The notes under the pieces are model-generated. The model worked only from the letters and a program-made list of their open reading frames with translations, did no database searches and had not been told where the DNA came from. From contig JWZX01002258.1 of assembly GCA_001275005.1 (NCBI GenBank), positions 1-36,244 of the forward strand: a DNA stretch of 36,244 bases, in the 5' to 3' direction. This document shows, one piece after another, positions 1 to 7,810 of the stretch. Position 1 is the first letter of the stretch. Every line of letters starts with the position of its first letter. The stretch comes from Chrysochromulina tobinii (taxonomy: Eukaryota; Haptophyta; Prymnesiales; Chrysochromulinaceae). The position numbers were made by a program, and so were the translations under genes.

Positions 1-3000
1 CGTACGCGAGCGCCTCGTCCGTGCCCACCGCCTGGCCGCCGAGGTCAAGGTGGCGCAGGTGCGCCGCGAGCGTGAGCACGCTCTGCACCAGGTCGGCATG
101 GCACCTCGGGGCCGAAGACGCTCCCATCCGAGCCGGGGCTCAGCCCGCTCAGCCGCAGCTCGGCAACCGGCGCCGCGCTCGCTCTCAGGCCCTCGAGGAT
201 CCGCGCCAGCGCCGCCGGCGGGCACAGTTGGTGTGTGAACAAGCACACAGGCGAGTGAACAGGCACAGGAGGCGTGTGAAAAGGCACGGTCGGCGGCGGC
301 ATTGACGTACTCGGCGCAATAAGCGCCGCTGTTGTGGGCGCTGTTTCACTGCCGGGCAACGGCGGCGGCGGTGGGGGAGCAAGCGGTGCAAGGCCCCCGG
401 GCAACGGCGGCGGTGCGAGCGGCGGCGGTGCGAACAGGGGCGGCGCGAGCGGCGGCGGTGCGAGCAGCGGCGGCGCCGGTTGCTTCTTCAGCTGCTCAAC
501 CTCCGCCTTCAGCTTCGTCAATGCGGCCTCCTTTGCGCTGATTTCACACTTAAGCGCGGCCACCTCTTCGGCGTTCACAGCGCCCGCCGCATCCTTCACA
601 GCCGCCTCGGCCGCCTCGGCTGCCGCCTTGGCCGCTGCCTTAGCCGCCTCCGCCGCCTTGCGCTCCGCGTCGTTCTGAGCGCTCAGCGCGGCGGCCACGG
701 CCACCTCTGCGCTGGCTGCAACGGCCCTCGCCGCCTCCAATGCCGACCTGAGCTCCGAAATCTCCGACCTGAGCTCCGATATCTCCGACGGGTCCTGTGC
801 AACAAACGAGGATCGCGCCGACAAGCATGCATCCGCCGTGGCGGGCGCTGGACTCATGTGCGGCGGCGAGGTCGTCGAGGTCGCCCGGGAGATCGTCGCG
901 AGATCGGACGGGGTGCGCGCGGGCGTCGCCGGCGCCGTCGTGGGCACCACGGCCGCCGGCGCGGTACCGGCGATCTCGGCGAGATCTGCGCGCATCTCGA
1001 CGATCTCGGCGAGATCTGCGCGCATCTCCTCGTCGTAGACGGCAATCTGGATCGCGATGATCGTCTCCACTTCGTCGCCGCCGATGACGTTCATCATCGG
1101 GCGCGTGAGCTCGATGAAGTCGAGATCAGCGAGCTCATTGCGCATGCGCACACGCGTCCCGATCTCAGGACAGCCCGACACGATCGCGTTGATCAGCGTG
1201 AGCCGATGCGCGTGCGACCTCGATCTGGGCTTCCGGAGCTCGTCGACGAGCAGCTTGAAGGGTTGCGCGGCGCTGGAGGAGGCGGCGGGTGCGGAGCAAT
1301 GGAAGTAGTAGAGCTCCTCGAGTGCGGTGAGGACGACACGGTGGCCTGCGGCCTCATAGAGCGCGACCGCCGAGAGGACATGCACCGCCATCTGCACGAG
1401 CTCCTCCTCCTCCGCGAGAAGCAACGACCCACCTGCGTAGGGGGAGCGCCGTGATGAGCACTTGCATGCTGGGCAGGCTCCTCCTCCGTGCGCATGCATA
1501 GGGAGAGCGCCGTGATGAGCACTTGCATGCTGGGCAGGCTCCTCCTCCGTGCGCACTCACGACCCACCTCCGCTAGCAAAGGCCTGGCACACGAGGGCGG
1601 GGGACGTGATGACCCCAGCGAGCCCCTTGTCGGTCCGAATGAGCGCCTTGAGGCATCTCATCGCGATCTCGATCCGCTGATTGTCCGAAGGCGAGCGCTC
1701 CGAGTAACGGCAAAGCCCAGCAAGCAAGGTGGACAGGGCGGCGGTGCCCGACGGCTGAGAGTTGACGAACTCGGCCACCTGCGAAGGGAAGGCGCCGTGC
1801 TGAGCACCCGCATGCTGGGCCAGGGCGAGGAGCCGATGGTGTGGGCGCCGAGGTGAGCACTCGCATGCTGGGTCAGGGCGGCGGAAGGCGCCGTGCTGAG
1901 CACTTGCATGCTGGACAGGGCGGCTCACCTGAGAGACGGGCGCGCCACGGAGCCATGCTTCAGTGCCGAGCAGCTCTTCCAAATCTGGATCGTTGAGCAG
2001 CACTGCCGCGTAATGCTCCGGGCCGGGCCCTTCACAGGCACTAAGTGTGAAGTCGTAACCTGCCATCAGAGGTCATCAGTGGTCATCAGAGGTCATCAGC
2101 AGCCATCAGGGGCCATCAGAGGTCATCAGAGGTCATCAATGGCCATCACATCAGAGGTCATCAGCGGCCATGGGTGACCGGCCATCGGAGTTCAGCGAGA
2201 ATCAGTGGTCATCAGTAGTCATCAGCGGCACCTTTGAGCATATCTCGCTTGATCTCCTGTCATCAGTGATCATCAGTGGTCATCAGTGGTCATCAGAAGT
2301 CATCAGCGGCACCTTTGAGCATATCTCGCTTGAGCTCCTTGCTGAGCTTGAAGATGGCCTCTGCTTTCACAGGAGGCAGGCCGAGCGCCGAGACCATCTG
2401 CTTCAGCGCCTCGTCCAGCTGCTCGTCGGGGATCGCGGGCGCCGCCGAGGCCGTCGTAGGCGCTGATGACTCGACCACCCGTGACGAAACCGCCGATGAC
2501 GAAACCGACTCGGTGCGCGCCAAGTCGCTCTCAGGCTTTTTCGCCATACCGAAGAAGCCGGCGGCACGGCCGAGCATACCCCCCCCCGAGGCCTTTGCGG
2601 CCGGCGCGGCGCCGCCCACCGTCTTGCTGCGCCCCAGAGCTTCAAGAGGAGCCTTGGGCGGCGCCACGCGGGCGCCTTCCTTTGCGACGGTCACCGAGGC
2701 GGAGCGCTGCATCGCGTCGCGCGTGGCAGCCTCGAGGTTCATCCCGATGTTGGCGAGCCACATCTGTCGGTCGTCGGCCGACTTGGCGCAGTAAATCATC
2801 TTCGCGTGAGTCGTCTCGATGATCAGGTACGATGGCGTGCCCGTTGGGGGCCGCACCCCCGCAAACTCATCGTACGACCTCGCGCTCAACACCTGCTTCA
2901 CGTCATCCTTGCTTCGCGGCGGCCCGCGCGCGTTTTGCGGCGAGTCATAGTAGACAAGGTCCGTGCCCCGGAGCACCGCGTACAGCTTGTTCCATTCCTT

Positions 3001-3090
3001 GTTGTTCTCCTTGAGCCTGAAGAGGTAGCCCTGGCACTGGTCGATGCCAATGGAGGCGCGCGACGACGTGCGGAGCAGCATCGATGCCAT
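1..3090 (-). CDS. Formin-family regulatory protein, PH-GBD-FH3-coiled coil-proline-rich-LRR (3' end outside window)
   Basis: Exons by phase-consistent GT-AG splicing: 3090-2313, 2059-1929, 1778-1568, 1432-<1. Exon 1 opens with a PH domain (about residues 18-115; GYLFRL start, tryptophan in the last helix at MWLANI). The segment from IPDEQLDEALKQ through QRIEIAMRCLKALIRT matches the Rho-GTPase-binding (Drf_GBD) region of diaphanous formins. Exon 4 begins with an FH3-like armadillo region ending in AVYDEEMRADLAEI, equivalent to the FDEEKEED tail of Drf_FH3. An Ala/Glu coiled coil (about 800-485) and an FH1-like polyproline tract (about 490-345) follow. Where FH2 would be expected, the frame enters leucine-rich-repeat sequence (PVAELRLSGLS); a second LRR (HLRHLDLGG, about 1-80) lies one base out of frame. 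Likely role: GTPase-regulated, membrane-associated actin organisation. Whether an FH2 domain lies beyond the left edge cannot be seen. Confidence 0.8.
1433..1567 (-). other. Introner-like intron in the formin-type gene (family A, two core copies)
   Basis: This 135-nt intron runs from GTGGGT to GCAG. It is flanked by an 11-bp direct repeat AGGTGGGTCGT (1559-1569 and 1424-1434), so the donor GT lies inside the repeat. It contains two tandem copies of the family A core (CATGCAAGTGCTCATCACGG in transcript sense). Removal restores the continuous FH3 reading ASGGGSLLLAEEEE. Confidence 0.85.
1779..1928 (-). other. Introner-like intron in the formin-type gene (family A, three core copies)
   Basis: This 150-nt intron runs from GTGAGC to CGCAG. 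It consists almost entirely of three diverged tandem copies of the family A core (AGCATGCRRGTGCTCA followed by CGGCGCC). Removal joins GAPVSQ to VAEFVNSQ within the GBD domain at a codon boundary. The direct repeat at its ends is only CAGGTG. Confidence 0.8.
2060..2312 (-). other. Repeat-filled intron in the formin-type gene (family B with exon-tail duplication)
   Basis: This 253-nt intron runs from GTGCCG to GGCAG. In transcript sense it is filled with TGATGACC/TGATGGCC units of family B. About 35 bp around the exon tail and donor (2302-2340) is repeated at 2221-2259, exactly 81 bp away, which recreates an internal AAAG|GTGCC junction between 2232 and 2231. Splicing joins LKG to YDFTLSA in phase. 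Confidence 0.8.
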
Positions 3091-3676
3091 GCCGTCGAAT
3101 GGGCGTCACCGGCTACGCAGCGGGTTGCCGCGACTCCTCGCGAAGCCACCGAGCGAGGCGACCCAGCCCCTTGGTGCGAGAGCAAGCTCATAGGAAAACT
3201 TGACAAAACTAAGTTCCGGCGCGCCCGGACATAGTTGCGGATTTCACATCCCACGTTAAATTGCCCTCTCGGCAAGACGCACACGTGAACGTGGGATGTG
3301 AAATCCGCAACATCCCAGACATCCGCATAGCGCAACGGTCCGGACCCCCAAGCACGAGGGCCGCATCTCTGCGATATCTGCCTGTCTCTGCATGGACGAG
3401 CGTGGCCGGAGTTCGCTGGCGGCGGCTCGCTGCCGCGACGGCGCCCGAGATTGGATCAGATTCCCATAGCCTATTCCGACACTTGCCGCGCACGGACCGT
3501 CAAAATGTGTACTCTAGAAAACGTGCCCCAGCCGGCGCGCGACTGAGCGCTGTGTAGTTCGCGTACTGTTCACTCTTAATTCCGTGGAACCGAGTGCATA
3601 CCCGGATACCGCGTCATAACTGGAACCGAGAATGGCTCGATACTATTGCCGCGTAGACGCGCAGCCGCTTTGTGTG
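3091..3676. other. Intergenic region upstream of the formin-type gene
   Basis: No convincing gene. Short open frames here lack domain-like sequence. It holds the 5' flank and presumed promoter of the minus-strand gene starting at 3090, the 3' flank of the gene ending at 3677, and the perfect inverted repeat at 3234-3311. Confidence 0.6.
3234..3311. repeat. Perfect 24-bp inverted repeat with 30-nt spacer
   Basis: The left arm 3234-3257 (GTTGCGGATTTC...) and right arm 3288-3311 are exact reverse complements over 24 bases, with a 30-nt spacer at 3258-3287. It could fold as a long hairpin or be the ends of a small inverted-repeat element. No target duplication or coding capacity is seen. Confidence 0.9.
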
Positions 3677-4714
3677 TCAATCATCACTCTCGTGGTGACC
3701 ACGCGGAGTCGCACTTGGTGGGCGCGGAACCGGGGGCCGACTGTCTGACCACAGCGGCGGCTCGATATTAAGGTGGGGCAACAGCGTCGGCCGCGGATTG
3801 AGCACGAGCCCCGACGTTTTCATGATCGTGCTCATCGCTCCGGTCGTTGAGAGCGCCTCGAGTCGCTGCGACCGTTGCGGAGCGCGGCCATCTGAAGCCG
3901 ACGGCGGCCTCATCAGTGGCAGCTCCAGCTCGGGTGCCCAGGGCGGCACCAGCACTTGCTCACGCGACGATCGGCGCGACGCTCCCGCTGAGCTGACGGA
4001 GACGGTGCTGCTGCCGGCGCTCGTGTGCGTCATTGAGGCTGAGCTCGAGCATAGACTGCCTTTGCCTAGTTGGGTCCAGGCACCCACGCCGCCCTGCCTG
4101 ATTTCGGTCCAGCGCGTGTTCGAAGGCGCGCCGCGCTGCGCCGGCGACAGCGGGAGCGTCGGCAACGAGCAGGAGCTGTGCAAGGTGCCGTTACTGCGAC
4201 TGCTCGTGTGACGGTTGCTGGCGTTCGCACGCTGCTTCTTTTGAAGCGGAGCATCTGATGCGGACCGCTTCGAATATGGCAGCGGCGCGCGTGGCTGCAA
4301 CACAGGCTCGTCGTCGAGAAAGACGTGGTGGTGCAGCGGTGCGAGGGCGTTGCGCTTTTCGTGATGCGGGCACGCGGAGGGTGGGTGCCGGCGTCGGTCC
4401 GAGGGCCGTGATAGGCGCGACGCTGGCTCGTGAAAGCCGAGGGCTGCGAGTCGCTCTCGCAGCGACCGTGCATCCATGCCCATTGATGCGGCAATCTGCT
4501 CTGGACGCCTTGTGTCCCGGCGGGCGTCTGCAGCGGCGAGCTCCTGCGATAGGAATGGTGCGAGAGTGCTCCAGTCGTCGAGGACTACCGTGAATGCGGC
4601 CTGAGTCGGTCGCGACGGCGAGATGATGGGCGAGAGGGGTTCCCCCAGCAACACCATGAGAGTGCAGACTCGAGACGAGGGTTCGAGTCCGGACGGTTGC
4701 TTGGACGCGCTCAT
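3677..4714 (-). CDS. Hypothetical protein, 345 aa, serine/proline/arginine-rich
   Basis: This is the longest open frame in the interval and has an ATG start, but I recognise no family. Residues about 35-95 look structured: TQAAFTVVLDDWSTLAPFLSQELAAAD, then MGMDARSLRERLAALGF, which is probably a helical pair. The rest is low complexity, rich in Ser, Arg, Pro and His, with basic stretches (LQKKQRAN, ASRRSSREQ) that would suit a disordered or nuclear protein. There is no signal peptide or membrane segment. It sits tail-to-tail with nothing on the opposite strand and is read in the same direction as both neighbours. It could be a conserved lineage-specific gene or a chance GC-rich open frame. Confidence 0.45.
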   Translation of the reverse strand: MSASKQPSGLEPSSRVCTLMVLLGEPLSPIISPSRPTQAAFTVVLDDWSTLAPFLSQELAAADARRDTRRPEQIAASMGMDARSLRERLAALGFHEPASRLSRPSDRRRHPPSACPHHEKRNALAPLHHHVFLDDEPVLQPRAPLPYSKRSASDAPLQKKQRANASNRHTSSRSNGTLHSSCSLPTLPLSPAQRGAPSNTRWTEIRQGGVGAWTQLGKGSLCSSSASMTHTSAGSSTVSVSSAGASRRSSREQVLVPPWAPELELPLMRPPSASDGRAPQRSQRLEALSTTGAMSTIMKTSGLVLNPRPTLLPHLNIEPPLWSDSRPPVPRPPSATPRGHHESDD

Positions 4715-4949
4715 TCGGTTGCAAGTTCGCGGAGCGGGAATACACCGTCGGCGTCGCGGCGTGTGGTTCAGGAGAAAGTAGTTTACGTCTCGCGTTTACG
4801 TGTTCTCGGTTGCTCTGGTTTGAGTTTATCGAACCCAGCACGCATACGCACGGGTAGAGATTGCAGATTCCCAGTGACGCCGATCATGACGCCGATCCTC
4901 TAGAGTAAGAGTTTGTAAAACTCGACCTACAAGTACAACTGGACTCGCA

Positions 4950-5852
4950 TCACTCCCAGGGCGGTTTGGGCGGCTTTACCTCGATGCCCATCCACTCCGC
5001 ATACGAGCCGCCTACCCCTTCAAATTTGCCTTTGCCAATGCGCGCGAATGCACTGCTAGGCCGCAGCGGATCTTTGAGATCGATGCCGTTCCGCGGGATG
5101 TTGTATTGCCCCGGGCCAAGGTTGCCCGCGCCACTCTTGTACATGGGTTGCCCGCGTACAACCTTCGTCTTCGTCTTCATCACCGAGTACCTTCGTGGCG
5201 AACGACTCATGTTGACTGTCATCGTGCCAAAGAGGGCAACAGGCGACGCTCCGATGTGATCGAGCTCGTAGAACTGATCCAAGCCAGGCGACCGTCCGAT
5301 TGGCGCGCCGTTCTCGAGCGGGTACGGCTTGAACGGTACGTGAAAGAACGGAGGCTTGCGTTCACCTTTGGCCCACGGTGCCGAATGGGTACCTGGTGCC
5401 CGTGGCAAATGGCGCAGCTGGAGCGCCTCGTCTGGCGCAAAAGGAACATTGGCAGCGGTGCTCGGCCTGATCTCTGCCTTCTTGCTTTTTGAGGCAAACG
5501 CGCTTCCCTGGCGTAGAGGATCGAAGATTGCGGCTGCCTCTTTCGGGATTCCATAGCCGGGCTTTGGGCTGTACATGCCCGGTCCGCGCTCGGGATCGAT
5601 GCATAAAGCGGGACGCTGCACCGAACGACTCTTGAACACGGCTTGATACGGCCGATTCGATCCGTCTTGGTACTTCGTCAAGGAGCCGTGGAAGAGGGGC
5701 ATCGCGAAATAGGCGCAGGCCGACAACCGGAAAAGCGGCTGTTTCTTCCAGGCCGCGACGCGTTGTGGCAGTTCCATCGACGAGAGTGTTCCAGTATTGT
5801 CGACACGGAGGTAGCCAGTCTGGGGGGACCAGTCTGGGGGTGTATTCTTCAC
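4950..5852 (-). CDS. Sperm-tail PG-rich (STPGR/ODF3-like) repeat protein
   Basis: This 300-residue protein in a single exon has two clear PG-rich repeats. The first is GPGMYSPKPGYG with following IFDPLRQGSAFASK (about residues 90-122). The second is LGPGQYNIPRNG with DPLRPSSAFARI (about 245-272). GPGxYxxP followed some 15-20 residues later by a PxSAF element is the hallmark of STPGR proteins, which line or bind axonemal doublet microtubules. A weaker degenerate unit, RAPGTHSAPW, lies at about 151-160. Presence of the gene suggests a flagellated stage. Its start lies 86 bp from the divergent start of the Dabb gene at 5939, so the two probably share a promoter region. The exact orthologue is not assignable. 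Confidence 0.75.
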   Translation of the reverse strand: MKNTPPDWSPQTGYLRVDNTGTLSSMELPQRVAAWKKQPLFRLSACAYFAMPLFHGSLTKYQDGSNRPYQAVFKSRSVQRPALCIDPERGPGMYSPKPGYGIPKEAAAIFDPLRQGSAFASKSKKAEIRPSTAANVPFAPDEALQLRHLPRAPGTHSAPWAKGERKPPFFHVPFKPYPLENGAPIGRSPGLDQFYELDHIGASPVALFGTMTVNMSRSPRRYSVMKTKTKVVRGQPMYKSGAGNLGPGQYNIPRNGIDLKDPLRPSSAFARIGKGKFEGVGGSYAEWMGIEVKPPKPPWE

Positions 5853-5938
5853 AGCGAAACCCGCTCGCGAACGCGCTCGCGCGCGGTCTCCGACCCCTTA
5901 CGTGCGAACCTCTTGTGCTCCCCACTCTCTCTGCAAGC

Positions 5939-6367
5939 ATGATCGAGCATGTCGTTCTGTGTAAAACGACTCGATCGTTCACGGTCGAGGAGAAGACGAG
6001 CATATGCAACCAAATTAAGCAGATTCCGGGCGTGCTTAGCATCACAGTCGGCGCCAACTACACCGCACGAGGCTTGGAGTACAATACGGGCATCGTCGTG
6101 CGGCTTACTTCAAAGGAGGCCGAAGTGGCGTACCAGACACATCCCATACACGTGGGCGTGCGCGACTCGATCATTAAGCCGCTGATCGACAAGGGCACCG
6201 ATGGGACGCCGCCGATTCTCGTGGTAGACTACGAGTGCGCAGACGTCACGCCAGGAAGCCTGACTGGGGCTGCGCCAGCCCCGGTTTATCATGCGGCTGT
6301 GTGCGGCCTGGCTGTGGGAGCGCTGATCGGATGTGCTGCAGCGCTAGCGCTCGTCAGACCGCGGTGA
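5939..6367 (+). CDS. Stress-responsive A/B-barrel (Dabb) domain protein with C-terminal membrane anchor
   Basis: The ATG at 5939 is chosen because MIEHVVLCKT is the usual Dabb N-terminus; the frame is open upstream but not domain-like. Residues 1-100 follow the Dabb pattern: I-H-V-V-L strand, IKQIPGVLSITVGANYT, YNTGIVVRLTSKEAEVAYQTHPIH, then a final VVDYE strand. The histidine in the THPIH segment matches the conserved HPxH of the family. After about residue 115, AAVCGLAVGALIGCAAALAL forms one hydrophobic helix ending in VRPR, suggesting a tail anchor. Dabb proteins are small dimeric barrels, some stress-induced and some acting as cyclases in polyketide-type pathways; the substrate cannot be read here. 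Confidence 0.85.
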   Translation: MIEHVVLCKTTRSFTVEEKTSICNQIKQIPGVLSITVGANYTARGLEYNTGIVVRLTSKEAEVAYQTHPIHVGVRDSIIKPLIDKGTDGTPPILVVDYECADVTPGSLTGAAPAPVYHAAVCGLAVGALIGCAAALALVRPR

Positions 6368-6677
6368 GATGCGGAGTGTCATGCTCGCTCGAGACATTTG
6401 TCAATTGAGTAAAATGACCGTGCGCCGTGAACGGCCGCTCCAGATGTGAACTAGCGGTGGTGGGAGAGAAGGTGGATCGTAGTTGTACCGCCTCGAAGAG
6501 CGCCACATCTGGCGTCTGAGCTACGCGTAGCCGCTACACCGAGCAGCTACTCTTACCACCGTGGTACGACGGTCGTTAACAGCCATCTCGCGGATGGACG
6601 ATGGTTTAGTAGCGCCGCTTCATTATCCTCTTGGATCCACACAGCTCGGGGCGCGCGCGCGCCTGGCGCCTCGTCAT
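6368..6677. other. Convergent intergenic region
   Basis: This is the 3' flank shared by the Dabb gene (plus) and the SDR gene (minus). I see no gene, RNA or long repeat. Confidence 0.6.
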
Positions 6678-7670
6678 CTAAATTAAGGTCGAGCTTTGGC
6701 CTTCGGCTGTCTTCCCCGCCCGCAGTTTCTCGAGCTCTTCCGACAGCCACTTGACGAGCTCCGCATCTTGCGTGAGTGGGTGCGGCTCGACCGCTTCCAA
6801 CCGTGGGGCAAACCAGTACGAGACCCTCTTGCGCCCAGCGTTTGGCGATGCAAGAATCGAGGCGTGGTTGAGGCCACAGGTCTCCTCACTGTCGCACATC
6901 GGCGCCGCCAAGAACTTGAACACTTGAAGTCCCCACGCCGGGAAGGTAGAGGCAGCAAGATCAGTGTTGAGCAACCCAGGGAATGTGCCCATCACGTGTG
7001 CGTCGTCTCCCAAAGCCCGCTGCATAGACTGGAGCCAGGCGTCCGCGGCGACTGCAGTGCCGATCATGAGCTGAAAGCCTTTGAGTAGCCCAGTCACGCC
7101 ATCGGGTCTCATCCCATCGGACAGAAGCAGCTTCAGGCTGGGCTTGTCAAACGGCACTTTCTGGCCGGAGGCGAGGACGGACATCACACGCACGGATTTG
7201 CTGACGAGCCCGTTCCGCACGAGTGAGCTCATCACACAGTGGCGTGAGACAAGGTCGATAGAGAAGACTTTATGGATGCCTTCGGCGGTGTGCGCCTCCG
7301 TCGCGCTGGGCCATACGCCCACTGTGAACAGCACGAAGTCGAAGATGATGCCTAATCGCACAAGCTGCTTCTCAAACGCGTCGCAACCCTTGACCGTGGA
7401 CAGGTCGGCTGAGATACCACCGGGCGCCACGGCAGAACGGCCGACCACAGTCACTGAGCCACCAGCGGCACGGATGACGTCAGCAGTCGCCTTCCCAATG
7501 CCTTTAGTTCCGCCGATGCACAGCACGTGTTTGCCCTTGTACACGTGCGCGAGCTCCGCGATGGTCTTTTGCTCGGCGACACCACAGTCTAAGTCGTATG
7601 GGCAGAGCGTGAGCGACATTGATGAGCGGACAAGCCACCGGAAGGGCGCAAACATGGCGCTCATGTCCAC
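6678..7670 (-). CDS. Atypical short-chain dehydrogenase/reductase (SDR)
   Basis: A 330-residue, single-exon Rossmann protein. The nucleotide-binding motif is GGTKGIGK at residues 53-60, after a hydrophobic strand (HVLCIGG), corresponding to TGxxxGIG of classical SDRs; VVGRS at about 75-79 is the second strand and cofactor loop. VRVMSVLASGQ (about 160-169) places the catalytic-region serine. The expected YxxxK is represented by TGLLK at about 193-197, so the lysine is kept but the tyrosine is threonine. FPGLLNTDLA (about 229-238) is the PG loop after strand 6. Lack of tyrosine is seen in a subgroup of SDR-like proteins, so catalysis may be altered. The N-terminus (about 40 residues) is an extension. 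It starts 140 bp from the divergent Skp1/F-box/LRR gene. Confidence 0.8.
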   Translation of the reverse strand: MDMSAMFAPFRWLVRSSMSLTLCPYDLDCGVAEQKTIAELAHVYKGKHVLCIGGTKGIGKATADVIRAAGGSVTVVGRSAVAPGGISADLSTVKGCDAFEKQLVRLGIIFDFVLFTVGVWPSATEAHTAEGIHKVFSIDLVSRHCVMSSLVRNGLVSKSVRVMSVLASGQKVPFDKPSLKLLLSDGMRPDGVTGLLKGFQLMIGTAVAADAWLQSMQRALGDDAHVMGTFPGLLNTDLAASTFPAWGLQVFKFLAAPMCDSEETCGLNHASILASPNAGRKRVSYWFAPRLEAVEPHPLTQDAELVKWLSEELEKLRAGKTAEGQSSTLI

Positions 7671-7810
7671 ACGGGGTTTGACAATTCACACTGCGACCGA
7701 CCCAAATCTGTCCCATTGGAGGCCCACGCCCCTCCTCAACACCTAATCTTGCGTGCCCTCCATAGATTCCGAGAACAAGCCACGCGGAATTATATTCTGG
7801 GCTGGATGCA

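Noticed and set aside
75-110. 22-nt intron joining the two LRR frames in the formin-type gene
   Set aside because: GT-AG removal of 22 nt would restore the frame, but this is far shorter than the other introns here; an indel is more likely.
480-1454. Long plus-strand open frame rich in Arg/Gly/Leu
   Set aside because: It is antisense to the FH3/coiled-coil exon and reflects GC-rich codon bias.
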